Below, in pieces: positions 35,372 through 47,353 of a DNA stretch of 64,000 bases. A model generated the notes under the pieces. That model did not search any database. It was not told the origin of the DNA and saw nothing but the letters and a program-made list of their open reading frames with translations. Both the position numbers and the translations under genes were made by a program. Every line of letters begins with the position of its first letter. The first letter of the stretch is position 1. Origin of the DNA: Cyathus striatus (taxonomy: Eukaryota > Basidiomycota > Agaricomycetes > Agaricales > Nidulariaceae); assembly GCA_025738555.1 (NCBI GenBank), contig JAOVFP010000022.1, forward strand, positions 1,798,001-1,862,000. Reading direction: 5' to 3'.

Positions 35372-37112
35372 ATGTCTTCCACTGTGCAATCGAACAAAAA
35401 CCCTACTTGCAAGGAGAAACTTAGGTTACTCCTCCACAAACGAGTGGAGCTGGAAGCTCTTGGGAAGGAGTTGAGGGGTGTCAAGAAGGAGGGGATAGAG
35501 AGTAAGGCAGCAAAGGAGGCTGAGAAGGTTGGAACAGAGAAAGACACAATGAAGATGGATGAGGGAGGAGAGTTGGGGGCAATAAGGGCAAAGAAATGTG
35601 AGCAGGCTGCAGTCAAGACCAGAGTTGTGCAGACCATGGCAAGGCTAACCGGTCACCCAGCAGAGTAAATGACAGAGAGGGAGGTTGGTCTGACTTTGCA
35701 TGCAGAGTACAAGGTGACAATGGCAAGGTTGGGCATCATGTCATTTAGTCAAGAGTCAGTGGAAGAGTCCTTACTTTACCACAGGGAGGTTGACAGCTTG
35801 GTGATGACAGTAGATGACTCAACTCTGGTGAAAGAAGTGGTGAAGCAAGTGGTAGCCAAGGTAGGGCCAACAAGGGTAGGGGCTCCAACTCCTGTAGTGG
35901 AACTGGAGGTAATTACTACTTCACAGGTGGGTACCTACATGAGTGTGGAGCAACTTGCTGATTGTGATCATGCTGTTCAGCAATTGGAGGCTGAAGGCCA
36001 CACTATTACCCCAGAGGAAGAGGTGGAGAGGAGTGTCCAGCAAGTAGAGAATGAGGGTGGCTCCAAGAGGAAGTGCACCAACATGAATCTGGAGGACACA
36101 ACCAAGGTGACTCTCAAACTGCCCCAAAAGAAACCTGCTACCCAGATTTCTCAGTGCAAGGGAGCAAAGAGCAAGGCCCTGGTTGATGACAAGGTGGTAG
36201 AAGACAACACTAGCAGCAAGGCTAGCCAGTCTGGAAGCAAGAGTCATACTGGAACAGAGAGCCAGGCTGGGGACAAGTCCAATGTTGAGGTGGAAGAAGC
36301 AAGGACTTTGGCAAAGAAGAAGGGTAAGGGGGTGGAGAAGACCAAGACAGCTGCAGAGAAGAAAGAAAAGGAGGCCTATGTTTTACCCAAGGTCCCCTGC
36401 AATGTATGCAGTAAGTTTAACAGGGAGTGCTTGTTGGATCTTGAGTAAGTTGTCCATTTTCTTTTCAGAGTTGTTCTGACTTGCTCCTAGGGGAAAGAAA
36501 ATGAACCACAAGGCATGCAAGGTGTGTCAGACAAAGAAGGGAAGATGTGCCAATGATGGAATACTGTGGGGAACTGTAGTTCCAGGGAACAAAGAGGAGA
36601 GGAGAAAAGGTCTGGAGGAGATGAAGACCAGTAGTATGGGACAGGAGAAGCTGGTGGAAGAGTTGCAGATGCAACTGGCACCGGCAAGGTCAGAACTAGA
36701 GGCCACAGAGAAAGTAGCAGAGGAGAGATGGACCAAGCTCAAGATACTAAGGGACCAGTTATTTCAACTGGAGAGGGAGTGCGAATGGGTGGAGAATGAG
36801 CACAACAAGTTGGCATGGCAGCTCAACTCCAGGAGTCCATTAATGGACATGCTGATGGGGACATTGGGGAGGAATGTCACCATGCACACAGAGTTAATAG
36901 GGACATTGAATAGGTTGCTAACAGCCACACAGGCAGCAGAGGAGGGTACTTCGGTGGAGACTAATGAGTCTGGGAGTGATGAGGAACAAGAGGGAGATGA
37001 GGAGCAATCTACAGTAGATAGAGAAAAAATTGTAAATACTTGTTTTATGTGGCTTTTGATAATTTTTGGTGCAAGGAGAATGAAAAGTAAGAGTAAATGG
37101 CAAATGGAGTAA
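35372..37112 (+). CDS. Antisense Zn2Cys6-like protein of G1b
   Basis: Second copy of the element-borne gene, on the plus strand because G1b is inverted. The ATG at 35372 begins MSSTVQSNKNPTCKEKLRLL. A TAA at 35666-35668 replaces a Glu codon of the other copy (HPAE-stop-MTE), a single nonsense. The rest is open to the intron (GTAAGT at 36446 to CTCCTAG at 36490), flanked by CNVCSKFNREC and CKVCQTKKGRC. The second exon contains a Glu/Leu-rich helical segment (EELQMQLAPARSELEATEK) and an acidic end at about 37020-37112. Conservation of both Cys triplets in two diverged copies supports a real protein. The role, element regulation or host targeting, is unknown. Confidence 0.7.
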
Positions 37113-37329
37113 AGAGAAACACCTTAGGAGAAAACCAATACAACCCCATACTTCCACTCTCAGCCCACCTCATTAAGTATGCAAAGTGATGAATCAGCTA
37201 TGCTTATTAAATGTAGTGGTCATCATGCAAGTGGTGTCCAGAGAAGCATCAATCTTCAACCTTTGGTCAAGAAGATGGATATGGATATACAATAAACTAT
37301 AATGGAGAAACAGAGATTTAAGTGGAGAA

Positions 37330-37713
37330 AGTCTATGTAACAGGAGTAGAAGAATTGGGCTTATTGAGATAACAAGCATGAAATTCCTCTACAAGCTCTG
37401 TAGCATGTTTTACTTTGGTGGCAGCTAACCAAGTGAGTTCTTCATTGGGTTCCTGGAGGTCCACAGTGTAGTCCCTAGCATGAACAGAGGTAACATCACA
37501 TTTGGGATAGACTGTAATCTGTGGATGATAACCCTTATTGGCATAGAAAGGAGTTGTATTAGTGGTCGAGCTCAGTGTATTGTTGTACACAAACTCAGCA
37601 ATGGGAAGGAGATTGGCCCAGTTGTCCTGCTGGTAATTGCAGTAAATGTGAAGGTACTGCTCTAAGACTTGGTTGATGCATTCAGTTTGTCCATTGCCTT
37701 CAGGGTGATATCT
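37330..37713 (-). pseudogene. G1b integrase end fused to chromodomain end
   Basis: The minus strand reads NNTLSSTTNTTPFYANKGYHPQ, then VTSVHARDYTVDLQE followed directly by NEELTWLAATKVKHATELVEEF. The linker and most of the chromodomain are deleted. The piece is cut at 37713 by G2 and resumes at 52613. Confidence 0.85.
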
Positions 37714-38088
37714 TGTTAGGATTTCATCACTTATCTAATCTTTTATCTAATCACCATCTTATCTATGTCATGTGATTAGTCACATGACCTACAATGCGGA
37801 CACCATGCATATCAACATACGTTACTCATCATAACTGTGGGCACAATTGCATAGTTTGGCCATATGTAGTACATGAGTTTCTAATGTAATTGCACAGTAG
37901 AACATGTGTTGTAGTGTAGGTTACTTACATGTGATCTCCTCATGGGTTCTTCTATAAATACAGTCTTTCTTAGTTAGTATTTGCTATTCTTGTGCTAGTT
38001 TATTCCAGATTAGCAATAAGACTCACTTCTTTCTCTTATTCGAGTGTTTAAGTTCAGCTTTGAGTATTTTGCTCATCTGTTGCTAACA
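37714..38088 (+). repeat. 5' LTR of G2
   Basis: 375 bp, TGTTAGGATT to TGCTAACA, with a TATA-like CTATAAATACAG near 37951. Differs from the 3' LTR at few sites. Confidence 0.93.
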
Positions 38089-38448
38089 AAAGCACAAGAA
38101 TCACCTCATTCCTCGACCCCAAACTTCTATTCTCCTGCTGAACCCCAGCAAAACTTCTTTCTATACCTCATTCCCCATCTTGGACCTCTTGGACCAGATA
38201 TACACCCCGTTCGATAGTCTTGCTCATTGTACTTGGAAGTACGAGAGGATAGTGTAATGTTGAGCCTGAAACTTCTGAATTACTGAGCATCTTAGGCCCT
38301 CTGCCTTGAGTTTGGCATGGTGCCAGTGACTGGGGAGGCTACCACATGTTGCCCCAGCTGGTACTATCTGCAAATAGGTGTGCATGAGACTTAGGACATC
38401 TCACTAGTCTCTGAGCATCATCAAGAGCTTCTGTTACTTGAATCTATC
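38089..38448 (+). other. G2 untranslated leader
   Basis: Between the LTR and the first ATG. No clear tRNA primer-binding complement is seen immediately after the LTR. No coding sequence recognised. Confidence 0.5.
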
Positions 38449-38889
38449 ATGGTGGCACCCATCACCCACTCTCAAACCCTTCAATCACTCCATTCCCATT
38501 CTTATCACATCCCTTCCTCATCTGTACCAACCTATATTTCTCGATCTCACCCTACACCCTACACCCATCCTCAAACTCTGAGAGCTGTGTCGGTGGACTC
38601 CGACAACTCGGATTTTGATCCTAACACATATCTTTCTCTTCACCAAATCTCTAACTATGTTCCACCACTTCATCGCCCTACTCCTCCCATACATTCTATC
38701 AATTGTACCCTCACTATCATCACCAAACCAGGACATGACGATGTATTGAGATTCAGCACTCCCACTCAATACATATCCCTGTTTGAATGAGATTTCTATT
38801 CTCCGTTAGGATATGAAACCCTCCTAAATACCGTTCACAATGACAGTAAAGATCTTCCCACACCCACATACCCTGACTTCGACCTATAA
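38449..38889 (+). pseudogene. G2 ORF1, upstream of gag
   Basis: The ATG at 38449 begins MVAPITHSQTLQSLHSHSY. The product is Ser/Thr/Pro/His-rich and unrecognised. A TGA at 38788-38790 interrupts it. It ends with TAA at 38887-38889, whose last base is the A of the gag ATG (TAATG), an arrangement seen with termination-reinitiation. Confidence 0.5.
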
Positions 38890-40130
38890 TGATTTCCGCC
38901 AAAGTCATTCTTGGCTTCATCACAGCCTTAGTGATGGTTTTTATGAAAGACGAGATCATAACCAGATGGCAGAATATGACTCCTGCCAACAAGCAAACTA
39001 TTATGGATAGTGTCATGGCAATGACTCAGGGAGTCATTCAAGAGATCAGAAACAGAATAAAAGAAGATCGACCAGAACCAAAAGAAAAGGTCGATATTCC
39101 AGAAGATTATGAGGGAGACCCTCATACGGTTAATAATTGGATCAGATGCATGATATTGTATTTCCAAGAGAAAAACATCACGAACAATTGGAAAAAAATA
39201 ACAATCGCTTTACCAAAAGTTAAAAAGGGAAAAGATAATTGAGCCCAATGATGGGCAGACACTTTCCTAGGAGATTTGATTGTGTTCAATGAAGAACGAG
39301 CATGATGGAAGTTATTACATGATGGAAAGGAACCCACTCTTCAGGACACCCAAAAGGTTAATATCACAGCAACTGAATCATCTCCGGCAATCATTCATGA
39401 AGCATTCGAACACACATGTCCATTTGCTAATTGGGACACTTTCATCAAAAGACTTCAGTTTTTCTTCATATCAATGGAAACCCAGAACAATGCAATCAAA
39501 CAAATCAACAAGGTGGTACAAGGAGCATGACCTGTTGAAGATTACACTATTGATTTCATGCAATGGATGAACTTATCAGGGTTTGACAACATGGCTTTAG
39601 TAGACAAATACCGACATGGAATGCACCCATTATTAGCTAGGAGACTTATGGAAGTGGGTGGACTTAAAGTCACTGATAAACTTATTGACTGGGTAGACAA
39701 TAAAGCGGAATATGAAAGGAACTGTCGAGAAGCTAATTTTGGATGCTTCACACAAAATCTGAAATCCCAAAACCAGAACTCTGCACAGCCTACAAACCCT
39801 CCTAATACTACCAGAACTCAACAAGGACAAACGACACAACAGACACTGAACAGATCAAACCTTACTGTCTTACAAGGAGGCAATCATATGGATCTTGACC
39901 AACTCAAAAAGGAAGGTTGTTGTTTTTATTGTAAAGAGAAAGGACACATGTCCAATACATGCCCTAAGAAACCTCGCAGACCCTATGTACAATGTAATGT
40001 AAATATGGACTCTTCTGTACCTGTAGCATCTACTAGCGGAATCATAGAATTACCCAACATAGCTAAATTATCCAAGGACCAACAAGCTCTCCTTATTGCT
40101 CAGTTGGGTTTTCCCCAAGGCCAGCAGTAA
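38889..40130 (+). pseudogene. G2 Gag with CCHC zinc knuckle
   Basis: The frame starts at 38889 with a hydrophobic segment (VILGFITALVMVFM). It holds the retrotransposon Gag core (YEGDPHTVNNWIRCM; DTFIKRLQFFF; WMNLSGFDNMALVDKY) and a zinc knuckle CFYCKEKGHMSNTC near 39920. It ends with TAA at 40128-40130. TGA codons at 39241, 39250, 39304 and 39526 interrupt the core; two fall in DN-stop-AQ-stop-WADTFLGD and the others in EERA-stop-WKLL and VQGA-stop-PVEDY. Gag relatives have Arg at these places. Pol continues in the -1 frame and overlaps the Gag end. Confidence 0.85.
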
Positions 40131-41441
40131 GTGCAAACTCGCCGGCCTCATTTTATGTACCAAGTAATGTAGCTGTACCTACTGTAGATCTGGAATTGAA
40201 ATATGTATCACTACAAAAAGAAAAATCTAAGTGCACCTTCCCTAATCAGGAAGTAAAACCAGGAAACATGTATTGGGTCACATGGAGATTAAAAGACCAA
40301 ACACCAGAACTTGCCCTTGCCACACTTAGTATTTGGACACATATCAAACGAAGACCTGAAGTGATTCCAAAAACGATCACAGAATTAAATAACCTTTCCG
40401 ATCAAGACACAATCCCAGCATTAGAAGAATTAAGGAAACCCAAAAGATTTATCTGTGGAATGAATGGAAATCAGATGAATCTTGATTTAATGGTCACTAC
40501 TTTAGACACTCAGTGAACCTATGGACTAAAGGCATTACTCGACAGTGGAAGCACAGGGACATGCATCAGCCGAAAATTTGTAGAAGACAACCAAATTACA
40601 ACAAAGAAATTCCCATGACCAACCCCTGTCTATAATGCTGATGGAACTCTTAATAGTGATGGATCTATTACAGATTATGTCAAATTAAGAGTAAGATTAG
40701 GCAGACATGTGGAAATTCTACAACTCGCAGTCATCAATTTAGGAAAAGCATCCATGTTTATAGGATATGATTGGCTTTGAATTCACAATCCAGAAATAAA
40801 TTGGAAAAATGAAACCATTAAATTCACATGCTGTCCAATAGAATGCACTCCATTAATTAATACGATGGATCCTGAAGAAGATGAATCTGATTTAGATGAA
40901 CAAATAAATCTTGAATCAGATGATCATATTATTGCAGTAAACCTATTTGAACAATTGAACTGAGAGCATTTCAAACCACTGCTTCAAAAATTGCTGAAGC
41001 CCAAAACCAGCAAAAACCTAAGAAGCATTGGAAGGAAATGATTCCAATGTATTATCATAAGTTTGAAAAAGTATTTGCAAAAGAATCATTTGATAAACTT
41101 CCACCCCAGCGACCATGGGATCATGCTATAGAATTACTACCTGGAGCTACATCATTTGACTGTAAAATCTATCCACTAAACTTGGACAAACAGAAACAAT
41201 TGGATGAATTTCTCAATGAAAACCTTAATTCAGGATACATCAGACCTTCGAAATCACCTTGGGCATCACCATTCTTTTTTATTAAAAAGAAAGATGGAAC
41301 TTTAAGACCAATTCAGGATTATCAAAAACTAAACAAAATGATGGTTAAAAATAGATACCCATTACCATTAATTCAGGAATTAGTAGACACACTTAAAAAG
41401 GCATGATACTTTACTAAGTTGGATATCTGATGGGGTTACAA
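40070..41441 (+). pseudogene. G2 Pol part 1: protease and N-terminal RT
   Basis: The open -1 frame overlaps the end of gag. The aspartic protease motif ALLDSGSTGTCI lies near 40533. GYDWL-stop-IHNPEINW is the protease end. RT starts near 41000 in a shifted frame (IYPLNLDKQKQLDEFL, GYIRPSKSPWASPFFFIKKK, YPLPLIQELVDTL). TGA codons appear at KKA-stop-YFTKLDI-stop-WGYN, where Gypsy RTs read ARYFTKLDxRWGYN. The frame is cut at 41441 by the Helitron and resumes at 49522. Confidence 0.88.
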
Positions 41442-42255
41442 TCAATATATAATTAGAAAACACGTGGGAGATTTGTTTAAGGGAAATACACTAAACTAAA
41501 TAAGTATATAATAAAGTAGATTATGTAATCATCCCAATGGCCTGCAATTGAATGCGCGGCTTTGATTAGTCAGCATTTGAAAAGCGCACTCTGGGAATGC
41601 GCAGCTTTGATTAGTCAACATAAAAAGCGCTCGGAGTTAATCGGTGATAAGCGTTCACAAGCCATGCTTTAGCCGCATTGAAACATGCAGGCAGTATTTC
41701 AGCTCAGTTCTTTCTCTTCCTTCACTCCCACTTCGACACACCCCACCCTCATCATACAGTAAGTCATTTAGTGCGATAAATTCATTAAAAATCCTTATAT
41801 TTCTATTTTTTAAACAGCTGGAACTGTTCTTATTATCATTCACCCTGTTTTGTCTGGAAACTTTGGTAATTCCAAAGTTTTTACATAGCTCCCTTTTACA
41901 GGATCTTCTCTAAATTGAGATTGAACCTTTTGGTTCTCTTGAATTATTTGTTTTTGTTGTCTGGACTTTTCTGACAGTAAAAATAAATTCAGTTTGTGTA
42001 TAAAGAAAGTGTATATCTGCTGCAGCCGTCTTAGGCATTACAGTATTAAGAGAATTAGTAGACCAAGGTGAAGTACAGTGAAGTCCTACTTCCCTGGCCT
42101 CCCTTTACAGGTGTTTGCCAGTTGCTACACAGCTCTACTTAGTAGAGTTGGGACCGCTCTCTGTGCACAGTGTGTAGGGAGATTGGTGTAGTGTGTGTTA
42201 CTACCCCTTCCTATTGGAAGTAGCTCCACTATCAACTACTGCTGTTCACACCGAT
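41442..42255 (+). other. Helitron 5' non-coding region
   Basis: Contains two copies of AATGCGC(G/A)GCTTTGATTAGTC (about 41551 and 41598), a CT-rich stretch and no convincing exon. It likely holds the promoter and 5' leader of the Rep-helicase gene. Confidence 0.5.
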
Positions 42256-42581
42256 TGTCAGAAGTAACAAAGAATAAAGAGGGTGATGGAGGATAATGAA
42301 GGGCAAAGAGGGTGATAGTGGAGCAAAGACTCAGACACAAACACAGACACAAACACAAGATGGGGAGGAAACTTATTAACAACTACCAAGTTACAGAGTG
42401 TTTATATACTGAGTAAGTCTACCAAAGTCCAACCAAAGTCCTGTAACTAAGGTAACTGACAGCTGTCAATCTGTCAATCACAAATCTGTCAATCAAGTAT
42501 TTGTCAATCACAGATCTGTCAAGTATGACAGGTGACAAGTGACAGCTGTCAAGGAAGCTGTGCAACCCAGAATATCTAACA
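42256..42581. mobile_element. Solo LTR, 326 bp, inside the Helitron
   Basis: Starts TGTCAGAAGT and ends ATCTAACA. CCGAT duplications lie at 42251-42255 and 42582-42586. It contains imperfect tandem repeats of CTGTCAATCA and ACACAAACACAG. Family unknown, different from G1 and G2. Confidence 0.85.
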
Positions 42582-42720
42582 CCGATTTCACTATTTCTCG
42601 ATAATATTGGGATAGCCCAGCTGGATCAGAGTGAACTCTTTTCTGTTTACATAGCACTACATTAATTATGTATGTAAAACTGTGTATGTGTATTTGAACT
42701 TACTAACATATGTAAAAGGT

Positions 42721-43455
42721 CCACACCTCCAGCAACACCTGAACGTGCACGTGCTCATGTGCGTCAAGCTGAGCATGATGCACGTACATTGGACAGTCCT
42801 GAAAATAGGCGCATACCTGAGCCTCCTGTTTCACCTGCCATTCCTCAATACAGGCATCTTCCTGCAGATATTGCTGCAATGCATGCCAGACTTCTCCTTA
42901 TTCCTAAGCCTATTGGCAGAGGGAGAGGTAGGGGTAGAGGCAGAGGCAGAGGCCAAAATAACATTCCTCCTGATCCTGTTGGACCCGTTGGTAGAGGCCA
43001 AGAAAGAGGTCAAGGTCGAGGGCAAGGAAGAGGAAGAGGAAGAGGTCAGAACAACAATAATCCTGAACCTACCCTCAGAGGTAGGGGAAGAGGGAGAGGA
43101 AGAGGAAGAGGAAGAGGAAGAGGAAGAGGAAGAGGAAGAGGAGAAGGTGTCATACAATGGGTTAATCCTGTTATAAATCCAAATGTGAATGATAATCCCG
43201 TAAGTTTAATTAATACATATATTCATCAATGATAGATTTAATATATATTTCAGGCTCCATTACAATTTCATCATTGGAATCCTCCAGGTGTTGATCCAGC
43301 AGCTCCTATACCTGCTGCACAATCTGATATTGTTCAGGTGCATATATCATTAATACTTTACATTTTAAAATTCTAACATTTATTGCTTTATAGAATATTC
43401 GATGGGCAGTCCCCATTCTTGCTGATCCAGTTCTATTGCCTATGTATGATCTTCC
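42721..43455 (+). pseudogene. Helitron Rep-helicase, N-terminal exons
   Basis: The first exon seen encodes RARAHVRQAEHDARTLDSPE, typical of fungal Helitron N-termini, then a long Arg-Gly repeat tract (GRGRGRGRG) to 43199. The intron 43200-43253 has GTAAGT/TTCAG. A second exon to about 43338 (FHHWNPPGVDPAAPIPA) and intron GTGCAT...TATAG lead to NIRWAVPILADPVLLPMYDLP. The frame is cut at 43455 by the hAT-like element and continues seamlessly at 44842 (IPPRRIRIPL). The 5' start codon is not placed. RG-rich tracts commonly bind nucleic acid. Confidence 0.75.
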
Positions 43456-43838
43456 GAGCTCTTTACGCTCCCCCCCCCCTTACACGTGAATTTCACATGA
43501 AATTCATGTGAATTGGTGAAGTTCATGTGAAGTTCATGTGAAATTTAGGTGAACTTTTTCGCATTATTTTTGCTGAATTTCAGTGAGAACACTGCTAATA
43601 ATTTCACCTGAATTTCATATGAATTTCACATGAACTTCACCAATTCATGTGAATTTCAGGTGAATAATTCACTTGATCTTCACATGAAAATTTTCACCAG
43701 ATTTTCATGTCACTTAGTGAAGTTCACGTAAATTTCACCAGAAATTCACATGAAGCTTATACAATAGTAGTGAGCTTCAATTGTATTTCATAGTGTTGCT
43801 TACTAATAATAAAAATAAATGTATGTAGTAAATAATAA

Positions 43839-43926
43839 CTCCAGTCAGAATTGAACCAACAGCCTCAGAGTCATGACTAATAGTTTTCCCACAATACAAC
43901 AATTAACCACTACACCATGAACTCTT
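43839..43926 (-). pseudogene. tRNA-Met-like sequence (tRNA-derived head)
   Basis: The minus strand reads an A box TGGTGTAGTGG, an anticodon-arm region TTAGTCATGACTC with CAT, and a B box GGTTCAATTCT, with partly pairing acceptor ends. It resembles an eukaryotic elongator tRNA-Met with many substitutions. It may be a SINE-like head or a captured tRNA gene; it cannot fold perfectly. Confidence 0.6.
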
Positions 43927-44214
43927 GTATAGAAAAAATATTTCCCACACTATATACCCCCTTCAACCCTCCGCTTTCTAATACTTTGTCACATGATTGA
44001 AATATCACATGACCAAAACACGTCGCACCGTTGTTGATTCTTGCTTCTTGCCACATCATCATCATTCACTCCCTTCTTCCCTCCCCCTCCCCCCTCCCTC
44101 TCCCTCCTCCCTCCTCCTTCTGTTCCACTCTTTGATCCCCCACCCTCACTCCTCCCCTATTTCACTCACTCCCTCCTCTTTCTCCATCAAGAACAAACAC
44201 AGTAACAACAAGAG

Positions 44215-44465
44215 CGCGGGAAAGCGGGAGGCGCACAGCGAGCGCGAGGGGCGGGATGGCGGGGCGGGAGGGGCGGGATGACGAGCGCGTTAGGGCGCAC
44301 AACGAGCACAGGGAGCGGAATAGCGAGCGGAGGGGCGGGATAGTGAGCGGAGGGGCGGGATAGCGAGCGGAGAGGCGGGGTAACGAGCGGGATGGGGCAC
44401 ACAGCGAGCGGAAGGGCGGGATAGCGAGCAGAGGGGCGGGAGGCGTGGGAAAGCAGGGGATGGGA
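44215..44465. repeat. CpG-rich minisatellite, ~20-bp unit
   Basis: Units of the type AGCGGAGGGGCGGGATAGCG are repeated about eight to ten times with variation. Strikingly GC- and CpG-rich compared with the surrounding AT-rich DNA. Confidence 0.8.
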
Positions 44466-44841
44466 CATCGAGTGCAAGGGCAGGAAATTGGGGGACATTA
44501 TGTAATACTATTGTTGCTTTGTAATATGTAAATTAGTCACATGATCAATAAATATATTCATTTTCTCCTTGTTTTTAAATGAATTTCACTCAATTTTTCA
44601 TGTGAATTTCACTATATTTTCACTTTAATTTCACCTAAAATACATGAAAGTTCATGAACCTATGCTTTTTAGAAAATATTCAAAATCACATGAAGTTCAT
44701 GTAATTTCAGGTGAATTTCATGTGACTTTTATGTCAAATAGGTGATATTCATGTGAATTTCATGTGAATATGTGAACTCTTGGTGAAATTCACATGAATT
44801 CATGGTGAAGGGGGGGGGGAGTGTAAAGTACTGGATCTTCC

Positions 44842-47353
44842 CATACCTCCCAGGCGAATTCGGATACCATTAGCCAGAAGGCCTTATAATCCTAATTGGC
44901 CAAAGTTTACCATTGGAAAAATGGAGATAATTTGTCCTGATTGTGGAGCTTTACATTGGGAAAAGGAACGATTAGCTAAATCATCAAAATTACACCCTAA
45001 GTTTGGCATGTGCTGCTTTTCAGGAAAAATTAAATTGCCACGATGGGAGCCTGCCCCTCCTGAACTACAGAATTATTTGCATGGAAATAATACCAACTCA
45101 AGAAACTTCCGTAAACTGATCAGACAATATAATAGTGCTTTAGCTATGACATCAATGGCAGCAGGTGATATTGATCAAAGTGTAATGGGTTGTGGTGGTC
45201 CATATACCTTCAGAATTCAGGGAAGAGTTTATCATTTTTCTGGATCTCTCTACCCTGAACAGGGTCAGAATAGAAGATATGCCCAGCTATATATCCATGA
45301 TGGATCAGAAACTGAACAGGAAACTGCACAAAGGCGAATAGATGCTCATTCTGCAAATGGAGAATGTCTTCATCATGTTATGCTAGCATTACAGCGCATG
45401 TTAATGCGTGATCATCCTGGCATTCAATTATACCAGCAAGCCAGAGATCGTACTCAACATATGGGACCTAATGAAAACTGTTTGATTACTCTTATAGCTA
45501 ATCCTCAAAATGATCAACATCGATATAATAATCCAACTGTTAATGAGATTGCTGCTATACTACCTGGAGATAGTGATCAACTGGAAAACTCAAGAAGCAT
45601 TATTTTGCATCTACGTGGAGGAACACTAATGCAAATTAGTGAAGTTAATCCACTTTACTGGACACTGCATTACCCACTATTGCTGACAACTGGACAACTG
45701 CTTTGGCATCCAGAAATTAAATACACAAACAATCAGGAGGTGGATGATGTAGAGTTTATGGATGCTCTAAACCCTGAGCAGGAAAATAATATTCGTCCTG
45801 AAAAACAGAAACATGTTTCTCAAGCTGAATATTTTCACTATTATTTACACCCAAGAGTAGGGGAACAACTTCATTTATTCTTCTCAAGAAAATTATTTCA
45901 TGAATTTATTGTTGATGTATGGGCATGCTGTGAGCAATGTTGCTTAAATTGGATCACATTTAATCAAAGGACAATCCGTGCAGAATCATACCAGACCTTA
46001 GTCAATGCTGTTACAGCTAATGAAAATGTTCAGGGTGGTGACATTGGCCAGAGAATTATTCTTCCCTCTTCCTTTACAGGTGGTGCAAGGTATATGATAC
46101 AGAACTGTCAAGATGCATTGGCTATCAATTGTTATTATCATGGAGCTGATCTCTTTATCACTGTTACTATGAATCCAAGTCATCCAGATGTTAAAGATGC
46201 TTTGGAAGCAGCAGGCTCAGGACTAACACCCAATGACCGTCCTGATATTATAGTCTGTATATTCCGTCAAATGCAAGCTGATCTCATCCACCACATATAT
46301 AAAGAAGGAATTCTGGGTCATGCAGTTGCATATGTCTATACTATTGAATTTCAAAAGCGTGAATTGCCACACATGCATATGATTGTCTTTCTGACCCCTG
46401 ATGCAAAGTTACAAACTGCTGAGGATGTTGATAGTATGCTCAATGCTGAAATTCCTGATCCAGACACACATCCAGAACTTCATGATTTGGTTATGAAATT
46501 TATGATTCATGAACCATGTGGTCCCAATAATCCAAATGCCAGATGCATGAAAGATGGACGGTGTTCAAAAGGATTTCCAAAACCATTACAAGAACAAACT
46601 GTTATTAATGAGGATTCTTTTGCAAAGCTTAGAAGAAGGCCAGGAAGAAAATACAAGCTTCCAAATGGCACAGAAGTTGATAACCATTGGGTGGTTCCTC
46701 ACAACTTATTTCTACTATGGTTTTATTATTGTCATATCAATATTGAATGCATTTCTTCTATTAAAGCAATCAAATATATCTACAAGTACATTTACAAGGG
46801 ACATGATCGCACCACCATGAAATTTGGTACAGCTCAGGATGAGCCCAAATTATACTTGGATGCTCGCTATGTATCAGCTCCTGAAGCTGTCTGGCGTTTA
46901 TACTTTTTTCGACTACATGATGAAGTTCCTAATGTCATTCGACTTGCAATACACCTTCCTAATCAACAGACTGTTACCTTTGATCAAACAGCTGCAGATT
47001 TACAGGAAGTTGTTCAACAAGCTTCAGAACGAGATACTACACTCACAGCATACTTTCAAGCCAATGTAGACCATCCTGAGGCATGCACTTTATTATATCA
47101 GGATATGCCAAACAAGTTTGTGTGGAATGCAACTCAACGTAAATGGACACCACGCCAGAAAGGTTTTGCTATTGGGCGCATATACTATATTCACCCTACT
47201 GCTGGAGAGAGATTTTATTTGCGTACACTGTTGACTACAGTGAAAGGAGCTACTTCTTTTGAAGATTTAAGAACTGTAGATGGTGTTCTTTGTCCAAATT
47301 TTCGAGCTGCATGTTTAGCAAGAGGTCTTCTGGAAGATGATAATGAGTGGTGA
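44842..47353 (+). pseudogene. Helitron Rep (HUH endonuclease) part
   Basis: Open to a TGA at 47351. A zinc-finger-like start (CPDCGALHW, CCFSGKI) precedes the Helitron-like N domain (YTFRIQGRVYHFSGSLYP). The Rep catalytic region shows the HUH motif LPHMHMIVFL near 46370 and the two-tyrosine motif IKYIYKYIYKGHD near 46770. Rep nicks and religates the Helitron ends during rolling-circle transposition. Apart from the hAT-like insertion this part is uninterrupted for more than 800 codons, so decay is recent. Confidence 0.92.

Larger units (their letters stand above)
43456..44833. mobile_element. hAT-like non-autonomous element, 8-bp duplication
   Basis: 1378 bp flanked by GATCTTCC at 43448-43455 and 44834-44841. 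Inverted ends are (G/C)AG..CTTTAC(G/A)CTCCCC plus a poly-C/poly-G run. Outer parts are dense in GTGAATTTCA and TTCATGTGAA words. The centre holds a tRNA-Met-like sequence and a CpG-rich minisatellite. No transposase. Excision in silico restores the Helitron Rep frame exactly. Eight-bp duplications and CAG-type ends are typical of hAT elements. Confidence 0.85.

Noticed and set aside
38238..38249. Resemblance to the sarcin-ricin loop of large-subunit rRNA (AGTACGAGAGGA)
   Set aside because: Only twelve bases match and the flanks do not resemble rRNA; part of the G2 leader.
42831..43157. Minus-strand poly-Ser ORF
   Set aside because: Shadow of the Arg-Gly coding purine tract of the Helitron gene.
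44187..44498. Minus-strand Pro/Ala/Ser-rich ORF
   Set aside because: Produced by the CpG-rich minisatellite in the hAT-like element; no domain or coding constraint visible.
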